Origin: Purshia tridentata
Taxonomy: Eukaryota > Streptophyta > Magnoliopsida > Rosales > Rosaceae
Assembly (NCBI GenBank): GCA_003254885.1
Contig: QANT01001444.1
Location: 62,001-126,000 of the forward strand
Length of the DNA: 64,000 nucleotides
Reading direction: 5' to 3'
Under the pieces are notes generated by a model. It had not been told where the DNA came from. It was given only the letters and a program-made list of their open reading frames with translations, and did no database searches. Below are positions 37,540 through 49,374 of this stretch, piece after piece. The stretch's first letter is position 1, and each line of letters begins with the position of its first letter. The position numbers and the translations under genes were made by a program.

Positions 37540-40500
37540 ATGGCCGTCCTTGAAAAGGGTTTGCTCAAGTTTCTTCAATTGTATGTTTTTAATGTGGTTG
37601 TTGGGGTGGTACTCTTAGTACCAAACTTGGCTGAGTCAACGGTCCTCATTCGTTTTGATAGAGCTCCTCCGGCCCGGTCAAGGTACTCTCACGCAGTTTT
37701 CCGGTACTCATTTGTGAAGCCTAATGGTTCCAATGCATGCAACGAAAAGTATTTGTGTTCCGTTCACTGTCAGGTGCGTTTTAGCTCATAGCAATTACTG
37801 GTCAGTTTCCTTAAGTAGTAGTGGTAGATAGCATTAGTTGCATGACCATTGTACTTGGTTCATAGTGGTTTTATCTGTTTATGAACAGCTTGATGGCCAA
37901 AATTTGAGTCCATGTCCAGCTAAGGTCATAGTAGTCAGAAACTTGACTGTCAATCGTGACCACAAATTTCTTCTCAACGTCACAACATGGGATGGACACA
38001 CAAACTTTTCAACTTATTCTTGGTTCATTGGTAAGTAGTAGCCCCAAACTATTTTCTTTTCTTTTCTTTTTCTTAAACTTTTGTACAGGGGACCTAGCAG
38101 CTCTACTTTTTGTCATTTATTTAGATACAATACCACCAACTGCAACAATTTTCAGCGAACACAATTATACAAGTGCTGAAAAAATATCCATTGATGTCAC
38201 GTTTAATGAAGCTTGCACTGGAAGGGGTGGCTTGAGGTGTGTGAACTCATCAAACTGTGATGTAAGTGCATTTCTTACTTATGTTTTATCAATAAAATTT
38301 CAATAAATGAAGTTTTTTATTGCCAGAAACCATAGAAAGTGATAGGCAATTGAGGTAAACTTCATGCTTTAATTAAAACCCAGTTTGCAATTTTGTAGGT
38401 GATAATAAATGGTCCCGCCAGTGTACAGGCATCTTCCTTGCGCATGATTAAACCTACAATCAGTTATAGACTTGATGTAATTCTCTCCTTGAGAATTATG
38501 TATGGGCGCGTTGTAATTAGAATGGCAGATAATTTTTGTACAGACCAGGCAGGAAACAGCTTTACAAGGACAAATGGTTCCACTATAATCATTCATTTTG
38601 GTAAAGACACGATAAGTCACAAATTTACTTCCATTATGTTTTCAAATGTGTTATTTTGACTCTCTGTCTCTTACTGACTGTTCATATTTGTGATGAGTGT
38701 CTTAGATAGAAGACCAGTGCTAGCAGATTTGTGGACCTCTGTTCCAGCCTATGAGTTGGTGATTAATGGGGTCCCAAGAACTGTCTTTGCTACAAACAAA
38801 ATGGAGGACTTGAAAATATTTTTGGACTTCAGCATTCCCATTATAAACACAACAGAACAGGTCCAGAATGCATTAGTAGTGAATTCGGGCAACTTAATAC
38901 CTATTCAACGCAGAAATCAAGGCAACCGTGGATTTAATTTCCAAGTAAGCAGAAAAATTCTGCTTTGCATAATATAAAATTGCAGTTGTAGGACATGATA
39001 TTTGCTAGAATCTGTTTCCCTATTAAACACCGTTGTTATCTTTCAAATTCTCTTAGCAAGAACAATTATTTGTGTGTGTGTGTGTAGATCAGGAATATAT
39101 CTAGAACTGAAATCATCGTGATTGAATTACAAGCTGGACTAATAGTTGGCAGGACAGGCACTCCTGTCTCACCAGTTTCCTCAAAAACGTTTCTTTATGG
39201 TATGACATTTCATAGTTTAATACTCTCCAAAGTTAGTTCTGGGAGTCATTTGGTTGGTTTATGGAGTTAATTGTTTTACATTTCTCTCAGATTCCATGAA
39301 GACAGGCGTAGGGCTGAGTACCAGTTCTCCAAATGTTACAAAGGACCACCAGATCAATGTAGTAGTTGAGTTTACAAAGCCAGTTTTTGGCTTTCAGGCC
39401 TCCATGGTAAAAGTGGTCGGGGGTAGAATAACAAGGCAGGTGCATATGGTTACTCATAAAATAAAACTGCTGATATCATAATATACTATTAAGAATGTTC
39501 ATTTCATAGCTTCTGCATACATGTGGAAGAATATTTGATTAAAATGCCTCCTGCCTAAGTAATGTAAAAATTTTGTACTGTGCTTTTATAGGTTTAGGGA
39601 ACTTTCAAGAGCTCTGTACTCATTGACTGTCTTGGCAGTATCCGAGAATATGGTGTCAGTTGCTGTCCCTGCAGGGAAGGTATATGATATATCAGGAAAT
39701 CTCAACATGGCATCTAACCAACTTGAAGTGAAACACTGTATGAATGATTTCTTCCTTCTTTTGTTATGCTCTTCATATCTATTCATTCTTCGCCTTGACT
39801 TTTTGGTGATGGTTCACTAGATTTTACTCTCCAACCAGATTTAAAACTTTGAGAGAGATGAAGATATGCAGGAGTTTTTAACTTTCATAGCCATTTAATT
39901 TATTCGGTGACATTTTGTTTCACTAAAGCCTCTATCTAAGAACTCAGAGACTCAGAGAAAAGGATTTGCATTGTTACACACACACACAGAGATTCATATG
40001 TCGGCTTATCTGCTTGACCTTCTATTCTGCGCAGACACAGCCCCTGCATTATCAATTGCATTGCACTCTTTTGTTTCTGCGGGTGTATTAGCAACATCAC
40101 TAGCAGCTGCTCTTCTTTCAATTTCATCTGCCCATCTTGAAGCAGTGGGCACTCTTGCTTCTGAGAGAACCAATATGTTAACTTCTGACTCCTCAATGAA
40201 TCTACAAGTAAGATTCAAATTGTTCAGTAGATGCAAATATCCAGGTGGACACTGGACAGTTTGCTGTATCTAATTTTGTATTCCCTCAGTGTACAACCCT
40301 TTTTCAATCATTAAGGTTCAATTAAAATATCTGTAAAATAGGGTCTGGTCGGACACCTTCAAGTTTTTGCTCTCTCAGACTGGCTCTCAGTTAATCAACC
40401 AATTGAATATTTCGAGACAACAAAAGGTCTTCGGTGGCTCATACCTCGTCAACAGCTTCCATGGGAAAAGGATAGTGCCTCACTTTGGCCCCACCATGTC

Positions 40501-42627
40501 TATTCGACTGAAGAGAAGCTTGAGAGGGAGTTTAGTGCTTCGTCTATAGGATGGTCTTCACATGAAGGGGCAAGCAATCAAATTGTTTCATTTCTAACCA
40601 ACTTTTCTCATATGAGGCATGAAGTACCGGTTCCAATTGAGATGGACCCCAAGTCTGGTTGGCTTCTTGGGCAGCATAACATGCATATGACCCCTTATGG
40701 ACTACCTCTTCATTCCAATGAATATTTCATTTTTTTCTTGGTGAGTATCTATTTAATGCATTCAGACTTGTTTTCCTCTTTGATGAAACGTTTCTACAGC
40801 TAATAATTTTTCTTACAGAGAGGAGAGCCATTGTCTGCAAGCAGTGTCGTCAAGGGAATGGAGAATTACAGAGGGTAGTAGCTCTACAGTTACTGTTATC
40901 TTTAGTGCTCTTATATTAAAATGAGAAGACTTTGAAATTGAAAGAATTATATGTATCTGTCATATCTAAAAGTAACAAAGATATCAGGACTAAGCAAATG
41001 TTATCATACCTAATGAACTTTTAACAGGTGGGAAGACCTGCAGATGAACTTGTTTTGGCTTGGTATTGGAGGAGGCAGTTTAGTCATAATCCATGTGCTG
41101 ATATTACTGTCCCTAAGATGGAGAACAGGAAAACCAGCTTATGGTATGCTTGAAGTTCCCAGATTCGAACTCTTTCTTTTGATTCTCATGCTACCTTGTA
41201 TCTCTCAGTCCTCAACATTTGTTATGAAAGGTAAAGAGCGAAGTTTGTGCTTTGTAAGTCCAAACTTGTTTTCATTGCCTCTTAAGGATGTTTTGAACTC
41301 AAGACTACTCTAATTCACAGGTGGTACACCAGGGGGAATCATTACAGGGGCTTTACTGCTGGCTATCCCAGCAGCTCTTATTTTATCCGTGTGCCTTTTT
41401 CAAATAATTGCAATCTTCTCTGGCAGCTTTGTTCAGTACAAGGAAGTCAAGCATGTAGCTAGAAAAGACCCGTGGTATACAAAGCTTTGGTATTTTTTTA
41501 CTGGGAGACCTAGTGCTGGAAAGTGGTTTTATAAGGAAGGGATTCCTTCATCTTTTCTTCCACGATTCGGGATTCTCTTTGAGAGTTTGCAGGGTCCTCG
41601 ATTATTCGTCTTTGTTGATCAAAATGAACCAAACAGCATATCCAAGTGGACTGGAAGTGGCCATAGTGGGATTGGGAGAATGCGACCAGTCAGCTTGGAT
41701 GACAGCAATGAAGATACTAAGATTTCCATATCCGAAAGGCTCTTGGGCTGTTCTAGATCTTCCTATATTATCATTGATCTTTTAAGACGGGTCTGCTTGG
41801 GGATCATATCTGGAGCTTACTCATCAAGGAAATCAAGCCAAAGCCTCTTCGCATTGATCATTACGCTGGTACAGTTTGTGTATCTATTTACTCTGAAACC
41901 ATACATCAAGAGGGGAGTCCATGTGGTGGAAAGTGTTTCTCTATTGTGTGAGGTAGGCATATTTGCTCTCTTTATTAGTATTAATGGCTCAAATCCTGTC
42001 GAAGCAAGAAAATTAGGATTTGTAATGCTAGCTCTCCTCATCTTTACCTTTGTTACCCAAATTATAAATGAGTGGTATGCTCTGACGAAATCCCTACTAA
42101 GACTCTCACAGCCTCAAAATAATTCGTTCAAGCTTGGATTGAAGTTTGCTGTTAAGGGTCTTGTCCTCCCATTCCTTCCAAAGAAGCAATGGTCTAGAAT
42201 CCTTCCTGCAGCCTCGCAGCTGAAAACAGGCCTAGCTCCAGTCCTTTCTCTAAGTCCAGATACAAAATTGGAAGGAAGAGAAATGAGAGCACCGAGCACT
42301 GACCCAATTGGCGCTATGACTGCAACTGTAGTCCCTGTGCTCAGCAGCCCTGAATCACCTGCCCCTGATGTTCTTCAAATGACAGGCTCCACTAATCTGG
42401 AGACAACCCTCAACAGGGAAAGAGAAGTGGAAGCAAAACAGCTAAAGGTACTTAAATTAGAGCCGAAAAGTGATCTGAAGAAACTAAGGGAGTTGGCAAG
42501 GGCAAGTTTTTCAGGGGATTCACATTTTGAGGAAGCTAGTACCAGCTATGGTTGTAGGGTGCAACCTTTATCTGGTGAACTTTCACTGCAAACTCTTCAA
42601 GCCTCCACTTCTAGAATAAAACACTAG
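37540..42627 (+). CDS. Large membrane protein: secreted-side Ig-like region plus C-terminal multi-pass (TRP-like) domain, 13 exons
   Basis: Exons 37540-37773, 37889-38030, 38125-38261, 38399-38600, 38706-38944, 39088-39199, 39291-39435, 39592-39737, 40035-40207, 40342-40740, 40819-40874, 41028-41230 and 41321-42627 stay in frame for 1164 aa. The first residues (MAVLEKGLLKFLQLYVFNVV and on) form a signal peptide. A long extracytoplasmic part follows with several N-glycosylation sequons and Ig-like beta patterns such as DTIPPTATIFSEHNYTSAEK. About seven hydrophobic segments come next, including LVIIHVLILLSL, GALLLAIPAALILSVCLFQI and LFALIITLVQFVYLFTLKPY. The cytosolic tail is about 180 aa. The layout recalls TRP/polycystin-like proteins, but I do not recognise a characterised plant homologue. 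Intron 7 uses a GC donor. Confidence 0.8.
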
Positions 42628-43128
42628 TATAGTAATTGTAAGGATGACCCATAGGGCATTTTGCTTAAGTTTGTTCTTCTGCACAGAATTTTGTTTATAT
42701 CACCTCTTAGTTTACAATCTAATTCACCTAAGCTTTCCATTTAATGTTGTTCTTGTTCATGTTAGTTTACAATCTGGCAGACAATTTTATGTTGCTCCCA
42801 TTCATAATAGTCTAAAGATGCTCATATCAATAGACAATTAATTTTCAGAAAGAACTCACATATTGAAACAGAAAAAGATGATTGATTCAATTCAAATGTC
42901 TAAAATGCCTGCTTTGAACAAAAATTTTTGGTTACAAAGAAAGTATTTTTAAAAGTACAAGTCATGAATCTAACAATTACTGCAACCACTTCACACTTGA
43001 ACATACATCAGAGAAGGTAAGGATGGCTAATTTCTTCATGGCTTGACTGGTCAGGTGAAGACTATCTATCTAATCCAATTCTTGATGTACTGAAAACAGA
43101 GAAAAGTTTTAAAATCTTCATATATGCC
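42628..43128. other. Intergenic between convergent genes
   Basis: 3' UTR sequence of the membrane protein gene (+) and the fasciclin-like gene (-). The motif agtttacaatct occurs twice (about 42709 and 42763). No gene seen. Confidence 0.5.
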
Positions 43129-44235
43129 TCAGTGATAATCACCATAATCTTGATGACCATTTTGACCAAGATAACTGGAAACATATCCATCACTGAAAAT
43201 ATCTCGATCAGCATCAATTGGGTCTTGCTTGGGCGGTTGAGATGTAAGCAAGCGATGAAGGCCATGCACAACCATCCAACGAGTGCGATACATATCTTGC
43301 TGCACCACCCGAACATCATTAAGCACAGGAACATCACCCAACTTGATCACATTGATCACAAACCCTTCTGAAAAAGTTGGCAACATTGCACCATCATCAA
43401 GCGCAAGCAAATCTTGATATGGAAGCAATCTTGGAACAACATGCTGGCGAAAAATCAAAGAGTAATCGGTGGTATTCTTCAGATAATCTTCAACTGCTTC
43501 ATCAACTGGTGCGAACACTGTCAGCCTCGTCTTCCTATTAAACCCCAGCAGTTGTGCATCAAGAAATGCGGCCATTACTGAATACCCTTTGGACCTCAGC
43601 AATTCCCCAACCACCTCAAAAGATTCAGGACCAGGACGACGCGGTTCACCCTCCATTAATGAATTCAAAGCCGTATCATCTCCGGCGCTACTCTGACCAG
43701 GGCTTGGCAGGTCAGGCCCCGAACCGGAGCTCAACCCCATAGCCGGTTCGGGAGTGAGCGAGAAAGATGAATTAAAGAACTCATCGATTCCGTATACAAT
43801 CACCGACCCATCATCCAAAGCCGCATTCTCATAAATCCTGACGTTGTTGATCGACAATTGGCCCTGGAATGCCGGAGAAGCAGTGACGGTGAGTGTGTGA
43901 TTCGGAAGCAGAGTTGGGATTCTTGTGCCGCGGTGAAGATAGTTGAGGGTTTTGACGGAGAGTCTCTTTGGAGAGACGTGGTACTGAAGCAGAGGCAGAG
44001 AGGGTTGGCCCAATCGAATGAAAGCTGGGTCCAGAGGAGCGAATATGGTGGCGGTCGGTGACTCGAATTCGATGGTTTTGGAGACAAGTTGGAGGGTGAG
44101 CGCCATGGAGAGGTAGCCAGAGTTTGAGAGGACCTTGGCTGCCTTGAGGAGGGTCACGGAGGAAGCAGGGGCGGAGGAACAGAGGGAAAGGAGGATGAGG
44201 AAGAAGAGAATCAAGGTCGCCATTGGAGACTTCAT
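43129..44235 (-). CDS. Fasciclin-like protein (FLA19/20/21 group), intronless
   Basis: This is a secreted or cell-wall protein of 368 aa. The N-terminal signal peptide is ATLILFFLILLSLCSSAPAS. Two FAS1 domains follow. The first (about 28-160) includes ATIFAPLDPAFIRLG and LLQYHVSPKRLSV. The second (about 200-330) includes LTVFAPVDEAVEDYL, IFRQHVVPRLLPYQDL and VVHGLHRLL. A Pro/Ser/Gly-rich linker with few AGP-type motifs (LSSGSGPDLPSPGQSSAGDD) separates them. The C-terminus is acidic and polar with no hydrophobic GPI-attachment tail, which fits the divergent FLA19-21 group and not classic GPI-anchored FLAs. FAS1 domains mediate adhesion; the specific function here is unknown. A second Met (MATLIL) is five codons in and could be the true start. 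Confidence 0.88.
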   Translation of the reverse strand: MKSPMATLILFFLILLSLCSSAPASSVTLLKAAKVLSNSGYLSMALTLQLVSKTIEFESPTATIFAPLDPAFIRLGQPSLPLLQYHVSPKRLSVKTLNYLHRGTRIPTLLPNHTLTVTASPAFQGQLSINNVRIYENAALDDGSVIVYGIDEFFNSSFSLTPEPAMGLSSGSGPDLPSPGQSSAGDDTALNSLMEGEPRRPGPESFEVVGELLRSKGYSVMAAFLDAQLLGFNRKTRLTVFAPVDEAVEDYLKNTTDYSLIFRQHVVPRLLPYQDLLALDDGAMLPTFSEGFVINVIKLGDVPVLNDVRVVQQDMYRTRWMVVHGLHRLLTSQPPKQDPIDADRDIFSDGYVSSYLGQNGHQDYGDYH

Positions 44236-45185
44236 TGAAGGTCGTTCTTGCTTTGATCGATCTTGTGTTAATTTTCAGCGATGAGAGAATGAGGCTCCGT
44301 TGGTTTAAAGCAGAGGACTTTGAGGAGTGAGTTATTAGCGCGGGAAATCAAGAAATGCGTTTGTTGGTTCGTTAGGTTGTTATAGCTGTGACCAAACAAA
44401 ACAACGCTTTCATTCGCATTTCTAAGCGTGTGCTCCGCACGTGGAAATATGTGTGTGGGCAATTTAAAGCGTGTGTTTCCACAATTGCACGTGTTTACAT
44501 TACATAATCACACTATTATCACACTCACATGCACTCCACAGATTGTGTGGTAATTTGCATGGACTCAACTTTGATGTAAATTTTTTATGTTAGAAAAAAC
44601 TTGAATGTATTTTTACTTTTAGTTTTCTTCTTATTTTACATTTTGGAGTATTCAGGAGACATCTTGCATGATTTAATGCAATAATCCATTTGTTGTTTTA
44701 CTTATTTAGGGAGGCTCACATCACTATGTGGTCTGTTGTACATTTAAAATGGAGGGTAGTACAGAGTTTGCATATGATTCCCACTATGAATTTGCAACTT
44801 ATTAAATACTAACTCTTAACTTAATTTTCTTTTTATAAGACTTGTCATTTTAAATTAATAATACAAGTAGAGGATTGCCGGCCCCGCAATTTGTGTAAAC
44901 AGAGTAAACACTACAACATAATGAAAATCGGAGTGTAAAGATAAAAGATGAGGTGTAAAAAATGAATCAGAAAGTGAATTAAAGAAAAGGGGTAGAGAAA
45001 TGAACCATGTACACATAGTTACTATAACAACATTGCAAAGTTAATACACATTGATTTCGCATCCTGTATTATTTGTGGGGCCTATGTTTCTTGATAAGAT
45101 CCAAACTTAGTAAAAATTGGATTCAACAAATCATTAAATTCATTGCTATAGCCTTTCAACCTCTTCCAAATACCAAATTCCAAAC
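44236..45185. other. Intergenic between divergent FLA and RNR2 genes
   Basis: About 1 kb without gene signals. Low-scoring ORFs at 44268-44462 (minus) and 45073-45306 (plus) have no domain features. Confidence 0.5.
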
Positions 45186-45210
45186 TGGCGCTAAAATAAT
45201 TCCCGCCACA
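45186..45210 (+). promoter_or_regulatory. E2F-type motif pair upstream of RNR2
   Basis: TGGCGCTAAAAT (45186-45197, reverse complement ATTTTAGCGCCA) and TTCCCGCC (about 45200-45207) lie roughly 510 bases before the start codon. E2F control of ribonucleotide reductase genes is well known in plants. Confidence 0.5.
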
Positions 45211-45599
45211 ACATTAAACTTTCAAAGCACCTCAAACTTCCCTCGCAATCCTTCCGCTGCGCCCTTAAGTTTCGATAACATATTTACCAAAACACCCTTC
45301 ACTTAATCAAATTTCAAGCCGAGTAAGTACTGTTTATAAATTCGTAATTCACCTCAAGAACAAGGGTACAGAATTAAGAAAGATATCAAATGACCGTTAC
45401 ACCCTCAACTCGTCCTTATCATCCTAATCCTGTGGCCGCAAACGGAGACCACATAAATCGGGTTGAGCGCCTTCTCAAACAATTTTAGGAAATCCCCAAA
45501 GTACCCTTGGGTTCATTCTCCCGCAAGCTTCTCAACACACAAAAAATTCAAATCACCCGCTCTACGGTTTTCAAATCACTTGTTCAACAATCTTCTTCC

Positions 45600-45609
45600 T
45601 TATATATAT
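45600..45609 (+). promoter_or_regulatory. TATA box of RNR2 gene
   Basis: TTATATATATC lies about 110 bases upstream of the RNR2 start codon, at a spacing normal for a short 5' UTR. Confidence 0.55.
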
Positions 45610-45714
45610 CCACACGCAGACCCACTCAATCCTCACGGACTTGGAAGACTTGAAAAACCCAAACACGAATTTCGTCCGCCATTAATCAATCTCTGAAAGC
45701 CTGCCTGCCCCATA

Positions 45715-46707
45715 ATGCCTGCCATCCCAGAAGAGCCATTGTTAGCTCCGAACCCGGATCGGTTCTGTATGTTCCCGATCCAATACCCGGAAATCTGGGA
45801 GATGTACAAGAAAGCCGAGGCCTCCTTCTGGACCGCCGAGGAGGTCGACCTCTGCCAGGACCTCCGTCACTGGGAAACTCTAACTCCCGGCGAGAAGCAC
45901 TTCATCACCCACGTCCTCGCCTTCTTCGCCGCCTCAGACGGCATCGTTCTGGAGAATCTCGCCGGAAGGTTCATGAAGGAGGTCCAGGTAGCTGAGGCGC
46001 GCGCCTTCTACGGCTTCCAGATCGCCATCGAGAACATCCACTCAGAGATGTACAGCCTACTGCTCGAGACCTACATCAAGGACCCCAACGAGAAGAGTCG
46101 CCTGTTCCGCGCCATCGATACCGTTCCTTGCGTCGCCCAGAAGGCCAACTGGGCCCTACGCTGGATCGACGGCTCCGAGACTTTTGCGGAGCGAATCGTG
46201 GCCTTCGCTTGCGTGGAGGGGATCTTCTTCTCGGGGAGTTTTTGCGCGATATTTTGGCTGAAGAAGCGCGGTTTGATGCCGGGACTGACGTTCTCGAACG
46301 AGTTGATATCACGAGATGAGGGTTTGCACTGCGACTTCGCGTGCTTGCTGTACTCGCTGCTGAGGATGAAGCTGAGCGAGGAGCGCGTGAAGGCGATTGT
46401 GAAAAACGCGGTGGAGATAGAGAGAGAGTTCGTGTGCGACGCGTTACCTTGCGCGCTGGTGGGGATGAACGGCGAGTTGATGAGTCAGTACATCGAGTTC
46501 GTGGCGGACAGGCTGTTGGGCGCGTTGGGATACGGGAAGTTGTACAATGCGGTGAACCCGTTCGATTGGATGGAGTTGATTAGTCTTCAGGGGAAGACCA
46601 ATTTCTTTGAGAAGAGAGTTGGGGAGTACCAGAAGGCTTCTGTCATGTCTAGCATCAATGGCAATGGTGGTGGGACCCACGTCTTTAAAATGGACGAGGA
46701 TTTCTAA
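45715..46707 (+). CDS. TSO2: Ribonucleoside-diphosphate reductase small subunit (R2)
   Basis: R2 carries the diiron-tyrosyl radical cofactor and, with R1, reduces NDPs to dNDPs in S phase. The gene is intronless and encodes 330 aa, normal for plant R2. The iron-binding pattern is complete: the [10 protein letters not shown] region, then IENIHSEMY with an ExxH pair, [11 protein letters not shown], and [10 protein letters not shown] with the second ExxH pair. The radical Tyr is most likely in [15 protein letters not shown]. The C-terminus [10 protein letters not shown] is the peptide that docks into R1. Third-position GC is distinctly higher than in neighbouring genes. The symbol follows the Arabidopsis gene TSO2, suggested by synteny with TOM20, DCD and ENY2; RNR2A/B paralogues cannot be excluded on sequence alone. 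Confidence 0.95.
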   Translation: MPAIPEEPLLAPNPDRFCMFPIQYPEIWEMYKKAEASFWTAEEVDLCQDLRHWETLTPGEKHFITHVLAFFAASDGIVLENLAGRFMKEVQVAEARAFYGFQIAIENIHSEMYSLLLETYIKDPNEKSRLFRAIDTVPCVAQKANWALRWIDGSETFAERIVAFACVEGIFFSGSFCAIFWLKKRGLMPGLTFSNELISRDEGLHCDFACLLYSLLRMKLSEERVKAIVKNAVEIEREFVCDALPCALVGMNGELMSQYIEFVADRLLGALGYGKLYNAVNPFDWMELISLQGKTNFFEKRVGEYQKASVMSSINGNGGGTHVFKMDEDF

Positions 46708-47175
46708 TCCTCCCTTTTCATTCTGATTCATGTAGGGATCAGATGTGTTTGTGTAATAGTAATACTAGTGTTTTTTGCTTTTTTTTTTTCCTTTCTTAAA
46801 TTTTATTTTTAGGTTTAATATGTTTGTTCATTTTGTTATTTTCTTGCTTGAGCAAAGATAAATGGAATAATTTATTTCAACTTATTTTTGGCAAAAATTG
46901 TTCCTCTCTTATATTTGGTTAAAGAATTGGAATGACGAAATGGAAATCTACTTAACTTTAGAGTGGAAATCGAAATTCTATGGCATTGATTTGGGTGTTT
47001 AACGAGAAAATGAGAGGGTTTTTTATTTTTATTTTTTTGATTTGATTGGGAAAAGGGAAGGGTCTCCGTGTCCCTTTCTCGACCTCATCAAAAGCAATCC
47101 TTGCTTGTTTTTAAGTACTGGAAAGTGGAGACAATATAAATATCATTGCTTGTTGATGAAAGCTGAAGCTGTAAA
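46708..47175. other. Intergenic
   Basis: RNR2 3' UTR (TGTTTGTGTAATAG and T-rich stretches) and the promoter of the next gene. Nothing else seen. Confidence 0.5.
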
Positions 47176-49374
47176 ATGAGTTCTCAGCCCGAAATGCTGT
47201 CAAGGGAACAGTTGCTCCATCTCTTCGATCGATTCGCTTTCCTCACCTCTCAGCCTGGTTGATACCTTTTTGCTCTTTTTCCCGCTTTTCCTTTTTTATT
47301 TTCTTCTTTTTCTCTTTTTTGGGGGTGGGTGATTTCATCATTTGCATTTGCAGACGTGAAGAGAAGAATTGCAGATGCTGTCGAGGACAAACAGGTGAAA
47401 TTACCCTTCTTTTCTAAATTTATAGTTCGCATTTCCTTTTATTTATCTCTAATTTAGTTTTAAGATCTCTTTTCCTGCAAATATGTGACGATTAACTGGC
47501 TAATTTCTTTGGTTTTCTATACTATGCCTTGGGCGCTTTAGTTTGAGACAAAATGCTTTTCGAGGTTAATAATGGGTTTATGTTCTGTCTGAGTTTGTTG
47601 CTATTATGAACTGGGTTCAGAATTTTTCTTATTTGATTTTATCCTGACATCTATCATCTATGTCGATCCTTTGTACTCATTTATCTAAAAAAAATGATAA
47701 TAATAATAAGGATAACAACACAGCATTCCCCACGATGGAAAATCCTCCACTGGGCACTAGCAGATGGTGCCCCAATATAGCTTTTGCCTTCAAAATTACA
47801 GTAATGGATCTAATGGTTGATGAAATTAACGAAAAACCACAAATGAACGATCCAGCTTATAAATATCTCTGCTGGCATGAAAGTATATGATAACATATCC
47901 AATGGCAATTTTTGCTTCTATTTGTTTCCTTTCTTTATCTATATCTAATAACCGTATGCAGGAAGCTGTAGCTGTAACCACTGCTATACAGGAAGAGATA
48001 TTTTTGGAGATGGTAATTGGTAGGTTTGTCCTTCAAATGCTAAATATAATTCTTCTTTGGGCAGTGTTGGTTTGAAAATTTTGATTTAGCAATGTTGTTT
48101 TCTACAATCAGATGAATCTAGTATTCTATGGGCACCTGTGAGCTTTATATACCACAAAGATGGTACAACCTTACTAAAGGTAAATGTTTTCCTCATTGCA
48201 GATCCAAGGTTTGGCATATCATGCTTGGGTAAGGTGAATACAAAATTTGAAAATGATCAGGAAATGATGATTCACTATTATAAATTCACTGAAAGGTAAT
48301 CCTCTCCTCTTCCCATTTATGAAGTTAAGCAATTCTGAACTGGAAATTGCAGCTAAATTAGCAGCCATATAGATTTTGCACTTCTGTTTTCTACTTTTTA
48401 CCACCCTTCAGCCCTTTAAGACAAAATCTTGTGCCTTTGTGGGGCAGGCTTGTGCTAAACTTAGACCTTAGATTAGGTTGAAGTTGAAAACAAAAATCTT
48501 ACCTTAAAACACTAGGGAGAACAAAAACAAAGGTTCTGATATTAATTCTATGTTGCTATTAGTACTCATTTATGGAATGACAGGGAAGAGATGGCCTGTC
48601 ATGAAGCTGAGCTTGGAGCAGATGAATTTGCTGAAAGGATTCGTAGTCAAGAAAAATTACAGGAGCAGGTAATATCTGTCCAAATATGACAAGTATAATT
48701 AATGGTAAAGGTGTATGTTTCTAAATTACCTTAATTATATATTTTTCAGCAACTGGAGATGCTAAAGCACTTGCGCAAATTTCCCCTAGATGATCAATCT
48801 GCAATCCTTGGGAAGGTATGTAGCTGTATATAATCTTTTAGCTTTCCATGGATTAGAAATTTGGACCTTAGATCACAGGAAGATTGCTTTTATCTAATTG
48901 GATTAAAGATTGGGGAGGGAAATGGGAATGCAATGTGAACTTCCTATTTAGTACATGATTTACAAAGGACAAAGGCCATTATTAGATATTAAAATAATCA
49001 CCTTTGGTTAACTTGTGTAGTGGCTTATGTGATTGCTGAAATTGAATCCTAATATGGATTTTACAAGAAACATGGTCTCAGTGAACCCTTTTAATGGGTT
49101 CTTGCAAAGAATCCTTGAGGAACTTCTCTGCATAATCTATATCCCATAAAGAAACCTATTTAAATTCATGGATATGTTAATTATTGTTGTGTGGTTTATC
49201 CAGTGAACTCTTTTACTTGATTCTTGCAATAACATGTTGTTGGGGGTTTTGTTCTTACAGTTGCATCAGCAGATGGAAGATGCCAACTTTGACGATGCTG
49301 CATCAATTTTGTCATCAGAGCAGATTCAGGAACTTGTTCGAAGGAGGGTGTCACCTTTATTTATGCCACGGTAG
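47176..49374 (+). CDS. Uncharacterised conserved plant protein, 179 aa, 7 exons
   Basis: I do not recognise a functional family. Exons 47176-47257, 47354-47394, 47962-48019, 48202-48295, 48584-48668, 48750-48815 and 49261-49374 join in phase. The product starts MSSQPEMLSREQLLHLFDRF and contains AVTTAIQEEIFLEM, DPRFGISCLGKVNTKFEND and MIHYYKFTEREEMACHEAEL. It ends in a charged helical part (LEMLKHLRKFPLDDQSAILG, then MEDANFDDAASILSSEQIQE). It has no signal peptide and no membrane segment. The clean exon phases and conserved look argue for a real gene. Exon 3 could instead end at 48012 (ATG/GTAATT), but only the 48019 donor keeps frame. It directly follows RNR2, as does an unknown gene beside Arabidopsis TSO2. 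Confidence 0.75.

Noticed and set aside
46076-46731. Arg-rich ORFs in other frames of the RNR2 gene
   Set aside because: Produced by the GC-rich codon use of RNR2; no independent support.
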